DNA of 64,000 nt from Polydactylus sextarius. Lineage: Eukaryota; Chordata; Actinopteri; Polynemidae. Positions 1-12,000 of this stretch are shown here, in pieces (the stretch's first letter is position 1; every line of letters starts with the position of its first letter). Position numbers and translations under genes: made by a program. The notes under the pieces are model-generated. The model saw only the letters and a list, made by a program, of their open reading frames with translations, did no database searches and was not told the DNA's origin. Location of the stretch: the NCBI GenBank assembly GCA_016801845.1, contig CM028931.1:9064587-9128586 (forward strand), in the 5' to 3' direction.

Positions 1-40
1 TACCAGGACAAATCTGATATCCCAGTTCCAGTTTCTGTAC

Positions 41-307
41 CTGTGCTTCACTCAGTCCCAGTTCCAGCATCTCCAGGGATTTGCGGATCATGTGGGACTT
101 CTCCTCCACCAGAACGCCCTCCTCGTCCTGCTTCAGGCAGCGCAGCGTTCCCAGCAGACCCTCTAGGATGGAGTGGTGCTCCTGCTTCAGGGCCTCCAGC
201 CCCTGGATCACCTGCTTGGTCCGGGAGATGATCTCATCCTGGGACAGCTTCTCCCCGGGATCCTCCTCCTCCTTCACGCACACCATAGTGGACATGTCCT
301 CACGCAT
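41..307 (-). CDS. klc1: Kinesin light chain 1, first coding exon (partial gene)
   Basis: Kinesin-1 light chain: it binds the kinesin heavy chain through an N-terminal coiled coil and cargo through TPR repeats that would lie beyond the left edge. The minus strand reads 89 codons in phase 0. They begin MREDMSTMVCVKEEE, continue with LSQDEIISRTKQVIQGLEAL, and end with KSLEMLELGLSEAQ. This is the highly conserved N-terminus and start of the heptad coiled coil of vertebrate KLC1. The exon is bounded by an acceptor (TGCAG, ending at 309) and a donor (CACAG/GTACAG, GT at 40-39). The ATG lies one base inside the exon, so essentially all of the 5' UTR must come from an upstream non-coding exon. Bases 1-40 are the start of the next intron. 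KLC2 or KLC4 is possible from this exon alone, but the COA8-BAG5 neighbours favour KLC1. Which teleost duplicate (a or b) cannot be told. Confidence 0.95.
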
Positions 308-1407
308 CCTGCACCAGGAGGAAAAACAACAAATATAGATCAACAGCATATTGTAAATTTGCCTGGAGACAATTTGAACAGTGCGGACATTTGTTTGAGT
401 GCAAACAAGAGGCTATTTTCTAAATCAGCAGCTTGTTGTTGTCTCATCTTATGACATCTGTGGTCGTTACATCCTGACGTTTACCAAATGTTATTGTTTG
501 CTGATGTAAAACCAATAAAAACAGACGCAGATGCAGAGAAATCACGAATGTGTAAAATCGTAGATCATGTGTTTGTGTTTGGGACTGGGCAGGACCTGGT
601 TCAGGACTCTCGGTGGGTCTGGGACTTAATAAGACACGATGACGCTTCCTTATAAAACTCAAGGTGCTTTTGTGTGTACGGCTGCTTCAGGATAAACACA
701 GAGTTCAACGTGTTGTTGTCGTTTGTGAAATTCTGTTTGAGAGAAAACTGATGTGTCATCACTTAAAGAGGCTTTTTTGGAAGAAAGTGAGAGTTGGTTT
801 CAGCTGTGAAGAAAAGTTTCCACAAAAAAAAAAAAAAAAGAAAGAAAGCGCAGCCTGCTGACGGTTCAAATCCAGATCTGAGGCTTGTGGGTCGTGTGCG
901 GTTTGAAGATAAGAGCTGATATGAGGGCGAGGATTGTGAGACAGGAAAACTGTGAGAGGAACTGCTTTAAAACAACACATGAGATGTTTCTAGTGAGCAA
1001 GACAGAGAGAGGGGGAGAAATAACAACCAGAAACTATTTTGATAATTAAATAACCAGAAAAAACGTCAAATATTTGTTTGCGGATTCAAAAAAAAAAAAT
1101 ATGACAATTCAATGGAAATTGACCCTGAAACATTCATATTGACGATATGTCGGATATCTCCACTAATCAGCAGCTTCTTAGCGTTGCCATAATGCAGTCA
1201 TAGCACATAATCAGATCTGGAATCAGCCGTGGTGATTAACCGACAACATTATTACATGTGGCAGATAAACGCGGATGATTATGTCGTAATTAGAAAAATA
1301 AAAAAGGAAGCCGCACGTTAACGTTTGTTTTTAAGACTCCGTCCTTCAACAAATTACCCATGTGCTTCTTTCACACTCTATCCTGACTTTCTTTGGTTTG
1401 TTATTCA

Positions 1408-1434
1408 TCACACACACACACACACGGACACACA
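1408..1434. repeat. (CA)n microsatellite, interrupted
   Basis: CA dinucleotides interrupted by a single GGA, in KLC1 intron 1. Confidence 0.9.
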
Positions 1435-1885
1435 CATAAGAGGATTAAGACTGAGCGCTTGGGCAGCACTTGTAGCGAGCTGCCTAATAAATCTGCAAGC
1501 GCGACAAACTGAAAATGCAACAGAAAACACTGACTGACGTTCTGTTTTACCACAACACAAAAATACGAGTACAAATATAACATACGAGTCTTATCTTTGA
1601 TGATGTTGCAATGCCCACCTTCGTATTTATATATAAGAGCTGCTGTGGCACCAGGTGAAGACACAGACAGCAGCAGCGGTTTCGTCCCGAACTGCCCGAG
1701 ATTTCACATTTCGCTTCAAAAATAAAATTAAAAAAAAAAAAAAAAAGAGAGAAACAATAAGCCGGGAACGCGGCGAGCGGATGAGGCAGACGGAGGAAGA
1801 GCTACAAGCCCTGATCGCTCCATGTGACTCAGCAACCAGGCCTGCAGCCTATCAGCTGACAGCAGAGCAGGAAGCTGACGCCGCA

Positions 1886-1921
<36 letters not shown>
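1886..1921. repeat. (TG)n(AG)n compound microsatellite
   Basis: About 12 TG units run directly into about 6 GA units, a typical compound fish microsatellite. The ORFs seen over it are low complexity. Confidence 0.95.
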
Positions 1922-1923
<2 letters not shown>

Positions 1924-2254
1924 GAGATAGAAAAACAGCAGCTTCAGGTGAGCAGCAGCTACAGATACAGAAACAGGGAAATGTTTCTATGTGTGAATTA
2001 TCATCTACACCGGCTCCGACAGAGAATCACGACTAACGTCGAACAAAGACGAAAAGAGCAAAATTAATGGTTTTCATCTCGGAGGGTCAAGAAAACACTA
2101 CAAATCATCATAAACAGAGTGAAGAGGAACACAAACACAGTCTGTGATTCATCACTTAAGTCCATTTGTCCTTGTTTTTTAACACAGAACTGATTTGACA
2201 CTTGAGTCTTTTACTCCTCAGCAAAGAGGAAAATGGTCCTTTCCCGCTAACTCC

Positions 2255-2619
2255 TACTCGACTTGATTCTACTCAATTTATTGTGTTTCCCAGCTGGCGC
2301 TAGTTCCTGGTAGCTGCTACTTTTTTTAGCAGAGCCAGGACGAGACCCTCAAACACAAGTTCAGTAATCTCAGACCTCTACATCGCGCTGTACCGTAAGG
2401 CAACCTGATGGCAGGGTGGGTCAACGACTCTCAGTTTTACCCCCGTGAGGTTAAACACCTGCGACACCTCAACCAGTTTTTAGAACTGAAGAAGCCTTTT
2501 GGATGAGAGGTGAGACGTCTACGAGAAACAGAAATAAAAAGGAGGAGGAGGAGGAGGAGGAACCACTGTGATGAAAAACGATTTGTCTGGTACCAAACTG
2601 AGTCGAATCGAGTCGAGAA
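2255..2619. mobile_element. Non-autonomous element with 25-bp imperfect inverted ends (family F)
   Basis: The left end TACTCGACTTGATTCTACTC and the reverse complement of the right end, TTCTCGACTCGATTCGACTC, match at about 16 of 20 positions and continue for a few more bases. The 365-bp interior has no transposase. Related sequence (TTCC, then GGTGCTAGTTCCTGGTACC) recurs at 51270-51470, and a weaker trace lies near 22110. The superfamily cannot be assigned from this window. A hAT-like MITE is a guess. Confidence 0.6.
2541..2561. repeat. (GGA)n microsatellite
   Basis: Seven GGA units inside the family F element. Confidence 0.9.
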
Positions 2620-4479
2620 AAGAGGCGTAAAGAGGAGTCTGATTACAAATATCCATCCTTAAATGTTTTGTTTTGTCCAAAAAGAACGCAAAGATGTTCA
2701 ATGTACAATTAACAAAATAATAATAATAATAATAATTTCAAGCGTACCCAGTCATATCTGAATGGGAACTGCAGCAGCTACAAGACCAACCATCATTTAG
2801 AGTTTTTTAAAATGACACTGCAGCTGTTTCAGTAGCGAAAAGAGTCTTTAAAACCCAGTAATCTATCGATTAAGAGGAAAAATTCACATAACGTAAACGA
2901 ACACCGGTCCTTCAGAGATGTAGGTATCAAAATAAAAGCCTTTCTTTCACTACAACATCTGTCAAAACCAAACTGTAAACACATCCGACTGCTAGGAGAC
3001 GACGAGCAACGCAGAAGTGAAAGTGACAGCACGAGTGTGCGTTCCCGCTTTGATCTAACGATCCTTTATTTATTTATTTCTGGCATCGGAGCAAAGCACC
3101 ACGAGGGGGAAAAAAAAAAAAAAAAAAAAAAAAAACTATTCCTGATGCACCAACTTTTGAAATGTAAATACGTGGCCCCGGAGGGGACGACAACACACTG
3201 CAGCGTTACAGAGGAGGAGAGACGATGGTGGAGGCTGGTGGTTGGGGTGATGAAAAGATGAAAAAAAAAAAAAAAAAAAAAAGAGGAATAGCGAGCGCCG
3301 GCTGTGGGCTTTATTCATGAGGACGGAGCAGGATGAGCAGCACTGCACTGCGAAGAAGTGTCTTAGTCAGCAGCGTGTGGGCTGAGAGTCATTAGATGTT
3401 GGAGCCGAGAGGAAACGACGGGCAGAAATTTAATCCGACGCGCGTTTGTTTGCGCGTTTGCGATGGAAGCGGCGCCACGAGTTGGGGTGAAAAATAAAAA
3501 TAAAGAAATAAAAATCGCTCTAAAGAACCAGGTGGGGTTAAGTCAAGTCTAGCGCCACTGGAAACAAAAGAAGAAGAACGACGACAAACACGCAACCGCA
3601 AGACTAAACCGCCCAGTTTGAGCCGGTTTTGTGGAAAGTGCAGCGCAGAAAAACAGAAAAAGGATAAATTAAACACAATAACGTTCACAATGACACTTTA
3701 AACATCATCTTATTGAAGTGTATTGTATTACACACTCATAACATGTCATTTTATTCTAATTTTAACCACTTGGGAGCGGCTGATGAATTATCTTTTAACG
3801 CTGTGAACTTTTTCCTGTTATTTTTTTTTTTTAATTTTCATATTATTTACATAACCAGCAGGTATGAAACAACATAAGGACACCTGACGGTATCCACTTC
3901 CTGTTTTTGGGTTTTTAACTAAATAAGGTGACGTGATCGATTTTTTTTTTTTTTTACAAAACTTTAGTTTTTCTGAACAGTTTCCGCCTTGTGATTAAAT
4001 CAACCATTCGTGCTTTCAAGAGACCAAGAAGAAAAAGGGTTAACACACGGGTCGGTCACGAGACGAGTCACTGCCGGGCTGAAACAGGAAACGACAAGTG
4101 TGACTGGTGTATAATGAACTGATGTTCGGCCTTCGGGGCTGAACTGGTGAAACGTCCTGGACGCGGTGATGCAACAGCCTGGATTAATTTAACGACACCC
4201 TGACGAGTTAGAAAACTGTGTCTCATCAAAAAAAAAAAAAAAAAGGAGCGTTACTGGGAAACTCTCACATGACAGGAGCACTAATATTTCCTTTTACACC
4301 CATGAGCAAGCTTCAGGCTAAGAGATTAAATTTATCGCTTTGAGTCAGTGTCGTTGTTTCAAATAGTCTGAGCCACAGAGACAGTAGTAATACAGCTGAG
4401 AGATAAGAAAGAGAATTTACTGGATTTTACTTCTTCTACAGACACTGACTTCGATGTAAGAACTTGTTTTGGATTATAC

Positions 4480-5622
4480 TTAAAGTGGTTGTCTAGTGTA
4501 GTTTCAACCCAGGGTCTATTTCACCACGAATACGAGTCAAACTCCCCCTCAAGAGATAGTTTACGTTGGTTGAAGTAATATCGAATTTGACCGTCTTTTG
4601 TTTTCACAATGGGAACAAACAATCAACAATGAAAGTAAATGGGGCAGCCAGCCAAACGTATCTAAATTGTCATTTTTTAACCACTAATAAAGCTCAAAAT
4701 ATCACTTCACTTCAGCAGTAGTATGAATAAGGTCCCAACACAGTCCCTAGATTCATCATTTTTCTCGTTCTTCACGGACACATTGGCCTGTTGTTCTGGA
4801 AAATGATGAATCTGCTGATCTGGGAACACCTTCATCACCAGTTGTTATGAAGTGTGTGTGTTTTATTAGAGATTAAGACACTGTGAATGTGGTGTTTGAG
4901 TGTTTGGTTCAGGGTTTTTAGTGTAAATAGTAATAAATACTTTCAACATCATCCAGAGGTGTAACAATTGAGTACACAGCCAGAACAACTTGTGCAGTAG
5001 GTTTTTGTGACGTTTTATACTTTAATTCCAGTAAATGAGTCGAGTTTGGATCAATATTGTAACTTTTCTTACGGTTCCAGCTGTGTAACTTTATAGTTTA
5101 GTGAGAATTTAACAAACAACAAACGACATCATATTAAAGTGATGATCTGGAACAACATGAAGGGTGTTCCTCATCAGCAGATTCATCATTTTCTTGCTCT
5201 TCATGGACACATTGGCCTGTTGTTGAGGAAAATGATGAATCTGCTGATGTGGAACATCCTTCATCACCAGTTGTTATGAAAACAAGACGTTGGGTAAGTC
5301 TTGTAAAACAGTGTTTTTAATAAACTCTAACTTCACTTACTAAGTTATCAGTACTTCAGTTTATGTGTAGGGACCCTATTCATGCTACTGCTGAAGTGAA
5401 GTGATATTTTGAGCTTTATTAGTGGTTAAAAAGTGATAATTTAAGATACGTTTGGCTGGCTGCCCCATTTACTTTCATTGTTAACTATTTGGATGTAAAA
5501 ACAAAAGACGGTCAAACTCGATATTACTTCAACCAACGTAACATATCTCTTGTGAGGGAGTTTGACTGGTTGTCATGGTGAAATAGACTCTGGCTTCAAT
5601 TTACTCCAGACCGTCACTTTAA
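4480..5622. mobile_element. Foldback MITE, family A, complete copy (A1)
   Basis: The element begins TTAAAGTG and ends CACTTTAA. Its two arms (about 4500-4745 and 5340-5622) are long inverted copies of each other. Shared blocks include AATGGGGCAGCCAGCCAAAC, AACCACTAATAAAGCTCAAA and CACTTCACTTCAGCAGTA. The centre holds a second hairpin: 5158-5195 pairs with about 5226-5262 around GATGAATCTGCTGAT. There is no transposase ORF. TTAA at both ends would fit a piggyBac-type TTAA target duplication, but this is inference. Copies or half-copies lie at 19987-20320, 24285-24540, 34546-35011, 47624-48017 and 55220-55575. Confidence 0.85.
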
Positions 5623-7559
5623 AGCAGCTTCCACGAAATGGGACAACAGCAAACGCAGAAACCTCAACATGTTTAGTTTACGTAGACCTCCCAGGTTACT
5701 GGAGCTGAGGCTCGACAACAGATGGCAGGAACTCACAAGTTGAAAGTGACAAGACTGAGACAAGCAACAATAAACTACATCAAATATTCCAGTCCATGTC
5801 TTTTTTTTTTTTAACAGGTATAAATGGTTAATCTAACAGCTGTTTTGCTGATGAATCAGTCAATTATTTTGTCTGTGAATTGACAAAACGTGACAAGAAG
5901 CTACTGACTTTACAATCGCACAGATAAAAAAAAGAGATTTAACACATCTACAGAAACTGAATCCAGCTAATGTTTGAACAAAATGGCTATTCGATAATCA
6001 CAACAGCCGCTGATTCATTCGCAGGAGATAAGTTAGCTGATTTATTGGTCTAGTATATCAACGGCATCACGAACTGCAGCCTCCAGAGAGACCATAAAGT
6101 TATATCAGCACCATCGAGTTGTAAAACGATAAACTGCCTACTGAGGCTGCAGGGAGGGAAATCTATTGGTTTGATAATACAACATTAAAGAACATCTGTC
6201 TGAATATCAACTTTTTATTGAGCGTTTCCGTTCCGGTGTCAGTCGTGAGTCGGTTTACACGTCTCACCTTCAAGCGGCATTTAGTCCGTAGACAAAAGAA
6301 TAATTGGAAACCGCCTTCGTGATCAATTCAGTCATTTCCTTCTCAATAATGCGCCTTTTCTTCGGTTGTAACACGAGCGTTTTGAGGTTGTGCCGTCGCA
6401 CTCGGATAACTTGTTCTGCAAGTTTGCTCCTGCCTGCGCCAAACAATTAATCAATCGTAGGAATAACTGTTAATCGTATTAAGTTTTTTTTTTAGGTGGG
6501 GGGGGGCTCAGCCTGCCTATAACAACACAATTACACCATTTCCCGTTAGAAGTATGAGCTGTGTCACACTTTACGTAGAGAGAGAGAGAAAAGATAAAAA
6601 CCAGTGGGATCTGTGAGCCAACAACAAGCTGTCCCGCAGGGAGTGGAGGGGTGTTATCCCTCTGAGGGTGGAGGAGGAGGAGGTGGAGCCCTGCAGGTTG
6701 TCATGAGTGCTCCTTTGGGTGGATTAAATATTAAAGGCTGCAGGATAAACAAGACAAAACAGAAGGAAAAACTCACAGGAATACATGTGTGTAGCAATCC
6801 TGACACATTAGTGTGTGATATTTAAAATATTCATAGACAACTCTGTCAGTCTTTTCTTTTTTATTTATTTATTTTTAGTTTCCCCAGCTGTGGGAGCCAC
6901 ACTGAGATCCACTGTCCCTCTGAGGGACAACACAAGCGGCTTTCACAGCCTCCTCAATCCGCTCTGAATATCAATGAAACGGGGCTAAATTATTAAATCA
7001 CACCGGGGGTGAGGGGGGTTGTAATGGTGCTGCAGTGAATTAAAAACAAGTGCATCTTAACACCGGGAATGTGACAGGCGTTGTTCTGTCTTTTTTCTTT
7101 TTATTTTCTTCTTTAACTATCTGGTACAGACGGATAAACCTGAAGAACCAGTTAGCCGAAACATTCCTGTCACGATGCTAACAGCGTTAGCATTCCTGTG
7201 ATAGTTAATGGGTTTTTGAGAGGCGTCTAATTCCTGCAATTAACGTAAACACCAACCAAAAAAAAAAAAAAAACAAAAAACGACGAGACATAAAGAGCGA
7301 ATAGGGTTGGTTAATTATCAACAACACGGGGCTTTTAAATTGTTAAAATAAACAATAATTATAAATCTTATAATATGACATTGTGACACTTTTATCCAAA
7401 AACATAAAAAGAAGTTAATTAGCTAATAAGACGATTCCAAGAAATACACGGCGCCATTCTTACCGTTCTATAGGATATCCGTTGCCAGCGTAGCCTTGAG
7501 TGTAGCGTTGATTTTTCCTCCTTTTTCAGTCACGTATTTAATTTATTTATTTTCCTTTT

Positions 7560-8000
7560 AAAGACGCGACTTCTTTATCCTTTAGCCGACAACGTGTAGT
7601 CGAGATAAGTTACACACAGAGTGACAAAATGTCCAAAACAGACCGGGCTTCGCTCGCATCAGCCGCCGTTAATGATGAGCAGCTAGCTACATAGCTAACT
7701 GTCAAACACTGGCTTTAGTCGGAGCCGGTGAACTGAAGCCCGTCCCCGTGTGTGTGTGCACCGTCCATGGGAACGAGCAGTTTAAAAAAAAAAAAACCCG
7801 CTCACACTAACACCGACATCGGCTTCATGAGGCTCAACAAGCCGCTGACTGGTTCTCCCATGAAGATGACAGACAGCTCCGGCGGTTCCGCTGGCTGGGT
7901 GACGGACTGACTGACCGACTGCGCGCTGCGTGAAAATGGCGTTACCCCGGTGCTGCCCCCCCCCTCCTCTCCCTCCACCCCCCCGACTCTTCCTCGGTAA
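7560..8000 (-). promoter_or_regulatory. Candidate KLC1 promoter and non-coding first exon
   Basis: This is the only GC- and CpG-rich stretch between the KLC1 coding exon and COA8. On the minus strand it includes GTAACGCCATTTTC at about 7934-7947, a YY1-like site with its reverse complement AAAATGGCG on the plus strand. A plausible splice donor AGT/GTGAGC follows, with the exon end near 7806. A leftward transcript starting here would splice to the acceptor at 309. The exact start site and donor are not proven by the sequence. The long G-rich ORF on this strand is a low-complexity artefact. Confidence 0.45.
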
Positions 8001-8009
8001 TGATGTCAC

Positions 8010-8915
8010 CTCAACTCGGATTAAAGGGGAAGTGATTCCTGCCAGATTTATTATTTATTTATTATCTATTTATCACTTCAGTTCAATTCATTACATTAAT
8101 AAAGCGTATTAAATAAATACCAATAACATCGATGCACTCAGACAATATTAATAAATAGTTAATGAAGTATAATTGATTCCTAATACATCATTTATTATTA
8201 TTGGTTTATAGATCACCTATTAGAATAATACACTAGGTTGCCAGGTTTTTAATTAATAATGGAGATTGATGCATTACAAATTATTATTAAGATAAAATAG
8301 AATAAGATTTATTTTTTTGATCTCCATGCAAGAAATTCAGATGTAAATATGGATAAATATAGACTAACTAACGTTAGATTTTTTAATAAAATCTGTTTCA
8401 ACAATACCAGGTGATGTGATGTTTATTAATAATGATTAATTAAAAGTATATGGAAGTCCTGTAGCTTTAAAATCAATCAGACAACATCTTAGATTAAACC
8501 CTCTGCCAATATTTCCTTTCAAAATAAAACTAGACCTTCTGATTGTTTCTAACCCGGTGCAATATTTCTCCACGTCTCTCAACAACCGCTCGTCACAAGT
8601 GATCACACGTACAAGTGATGCAATAAAAGTTTAACCTCTCGTCGTGTGCTGACATGCACCATATTACTATTTTACTACTACTATTTTCCCCGTGCAGCTC
8701 CCTTTTCCATCCTCCACCTTGATCTTTTCTACAAAATAAGCAACAATCGATCTGCGATAAATCTGTCGCACAAGATGCAAAAACCGACCCAAGACAAGAC
8801 AATACTTTTGTTTCAAGTTTAAAAGAAAAGGTGAATGAATGAATTACAAATGAATTACAAGAAAATCCTGTGTTGAAAGAAAACAGACAGAAACTTGATA
8901 GTAGAGTGTGAATAG
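8010..8915. other. AT-rich spacer between KLC1 5' end and COA8 3' end
   Basis: Roughly 900 bp of AT-rich sequence with many TTTATT and AATAAT tracts. I see no gene, repeat family or strong regulatory motif in it. Confidence 0.6.
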
Positions 8916-8921
8916 TTTATT
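8916..8921 (-). terminator. COA8 polyadenylation signal overlapping the stop codon
   Basis: AATAAA on the minus strand uses the last A of the TAA stop as its first base. A T/GT-rich stretch follows about 30-45 bases downstream. If used, the 3' UTR would be only about 20 nt. Confidence 0.5.
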
Positions 8922-9032
8922 TATGTGCTGTTTTTCTTTGTGTTGGGTTTGTTAGTAACAGTCCTCCACATGTTGTTTAAGGCGACTCGGGCCATGAGCA
9001 TCGTGATGGTGAAGTTTCGTCGGTACCACTCC
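8921..9032 (-). CDS. coa8: COA8 coding exon 5 and stop
   Basis: 112 bp, acceptor CTCTCCAG. It encodes REWYRRNFTITMLMARVALN and a Lys/Asn-rich tail, then TAA at 8923-8921. Confidence 0.94.
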
Positions 9033-12000
9033 CTGGAGAGGAAAAAGAAATTAAATCCAGTGATGCAGCTTTGATTTGATTCAAAATGAAACATCACAGT
9101 GATACAATAACACAGAAGTAATAAAACATAGTCGTAGTGAGTAGAGGGAAGAGTAGGGCTACTGTGATGTTTACACGCTGGTTTAGCGGTTTAGTAATAG
9201 TTTCCATCATAACATTAGTTTTAATGTGTAAGTCCAGTCTCCTTGACTGTAGCTGCTATAGGTAGTCACCAGTCAAAGAACCTCAGGAATATCCACAATG
9301 ATTGGTTGAATTTGTGTTAATAGTTGTGATTGTAACGTCATTAAATCCTGGAGGATCTGATCAATGAGTAAGAGGATTGTTTTCATGTGTTTTCACATCT
9401 AAACGTCTCTACTCCGGCTGTAAATCACGGTGAGAAGCAGCGGCTACATCCTGTCTAGTTCACGTGACCAGATGTAGAGTTTGGTGACGTCACGGTCAAT
9501 CACTGACAAGTCTTGTAGTGTGAACACTACAGGTCTCAGACCAGTTGTTCAGACTTCAGATCATGAGAACACAAGTTGCCGACGATCACAAGAGAGACTG
9601 AGACTCACTGATCTATGGTGAAGTCGACTGGTGTCAACTAGACTTTACTAAGCCCGAGCAAATGCAAATGTAGGTAAATACTGAGTGAAATATCCTGATC
9701 TAGACTGAAATATCTCAACAAGTACTGGATAGATTGCTCTAAATTCTGTTAGTGACTTTTACAAAGCATTAAAGATTTGTTTCTTGTGAAACTGAATGAA
9801 GAAATCAATAAAACAGCCGTAGCAATGACTCCAACAACAGGAGTAAAGATGTTTAAAACCCACGCTCGCAAACAAAAAGCTGAGGCATAATAAGGAGACG
9901 CTCCGGTTACAAAACAACTCACCTGTTATAATTCGCATGTCGCGTTCTGTTTTTGTCCAGGAAGCTCTTGTAGAAAATGGCCATTACTTCACTGTCCAGG
10001 GTCCGCCGGCGTCCTGAGCAGGACAGAGAGGAGACGATGTTATTCTCTAATTAAATTATTTCTAACACGGTCTGACAAGCGAAACGCACATGTGGGTTTT
10101 GGAGGAAAACGTGTGTCCTCACCTTGTTCATCTCGTAAAGTCAAACCTTTCGCCTTCAGCTGCGAAATGATGAAAGCATCTTTTTCCTGCAGAAAAAAAT
10201 GATCAGACTTAAAAAATACATGATTCCTCTTTATACCTTCCTTAAAATAGAGGTTAAACTGTGTCTAATACAGACAGGAAATAGACAAACTAAATAAACG
10301 AGAAATGAAATTGAAACAACTTCAAAATGTAGAAATAATAATATACATCTCTACCCAAAATTCTTCAAGACAAAGATGCCCTAAACTTAAAGTTATACTC
10401 ATGTAAAGAAGCCAATCAAATCAGTAAATGTTGCTCTATATCGGCCATAAACAACCATTTATGATGTTGGTGTTCAGGCAGTAAAGAGCCTTAATGTTCC
10501 TCAATGAATAAATAAATCAACACAAAACCTCTGATTTATAATAAACTGCCATAAAGATTTAGACAAATCGTTGATCGTTTGATAAAGACTCTTGTTGTGT
10601 GATGCTGCCCTCTGCTGGTCAATATAAGCTCTTTCCTGAACACAGACACTGACATCAGGGGTCGATACAGACTTGATTATTATTAATAATAATGATGATG
10701 ATGAGAGGGATAAATAGAAAAGTGGTGAACCTCGCTAAACGTGACGTTCTGATCGGTCCAGAAGTTGTGGTTCCAGTCCTCCGTCTCCTGCCTCAGGTGC
10801 CTCAGACGTTTCTCCAGGTCCGACTCGTTCTCGCGGACGCAGTAAACGATGGGCCGCAGGTTGGACGCGGGGTTGGGAGGACCGATCCAGTCATGTGTGG
10901 AGCTGGGTGCCGGTCTGTGAGGAGATCTCTGCGAATACGACAAGAAACATCATCAGAGAAACAGTTAAACATCAGAAAACTGAACTGAACTCTTTTGTGT
11001 TTTTGCTTCAAAATGGACAAAAAAGAGAGAGATCAGTAAAAGATAAAAAGCTGCTGGTTTAAGTACATTTTCTGAGATACAATCCGGCTTTCACCTTCAG
11101 CTACGGTGGCCCTGATGGCTCAAAACCCTGCAACTTAAAGGAGCAGACCACTGATTTATCACCGCACGACAACACTGGTCAAAATCATCCGCCAGAGATG
11201 CTAGCGAGGGATGCTAATGCTAACACATTTTAAAAGTTAAAAATACAAACAAATAAATGTAGTTTTAATGAATTTTTGTGGCATACTTAAGGTTTAAAGT
11301 TTTTTTTTTTTGGAAAAGTGTTGGAGATTTAAAGAAAGATGAACTAGAATATTGTGTTTTACTTTTCTGTTGAGTTAAAATAATAATAATATGATCAATT
11401 ATGTGTTAGAGAAGTTGTTTTAGTGGACATCTAAAGTTCAGGGAGCTGCTCTGTACAAAGTCTAGTGAGCTAAATAAGTCAGTAAAGTGCAGGAGTCCGC
11501 TCTGTCAAACACTGACATACGTCACGTTGGTTTTAAAAGGAGACTCCTTATCATTTCTAACCAGACGACTACGTGTTGAGATGAGGAAACACACAAGCTC
11601 CAGGACTCGGAGACCAGAAAAAAGGTAGAAACACAGGCTGTCCTGTTAATACACTAAATAAAAGTGATATTTCTACGAAAAGACGCGAGAGATTTAAATT
11701 CTAAATTAAAATGATAAAGAAAAACTAAAATAAAGCAAATCATACTAAGTTTTTGAGAAACTGGAGGCCATTTTGGCTCAAAACATAATGTCAAATGTTC
11801 AAAAAGTTTTAGCTTTAAAAAGTGTCAAAACAGCTAATTTAGCTTTGAGAAAAGCATTTTGGCTGAAAAATAAAAATTCAAAAATGCAATAAAAATAAAA
11901 AGAAATAAAGCTAATCGTGCTAATTTTCTGAGAAACCGGAGGCCATTTTGGCCCAAAACATAATGTCAAATGATAAAATCTAGTGTCAAAACGGTTTTAG

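Larger units (their letters stand above)
309..7500 (-). other. KLC1 intron 1 (5' intron), repeat-rich, no other gene seen
   Basis: About 7 kb between the first coding exon of KLC1 and its likely promoter. It holds microsatellites near 1408-1434, 1886-1921 and 2541-2561, an (AAT)n run at 2716-2738, A-tracts at 3113-3135 and 3261-3282, a terminal-inverted-repeat element at 2255-2619 and a complete foldback element at 4480-5622. No ORF here resembles a known protein. The stretch 6880-7080 is less repetitive than its surroundings and could be conserved non-coding sequence, but I cannot compare it with other species. Confidence 0.6.

Noticed and set aside
863..873. GGTTCAAATCC, a tRNA B-box look-alike
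   Set aside because: No A-box, acceptor stem or cloverleaf can be formed around it. The upstream sequence is an A-tract.
4480..5622. Regular repeated blocks considered as a CRISPR-like array
   Set aside because: The blocks are inverted arms of a transposon, not direct repeats with equal spacers, and this is eukaryotic DNA.
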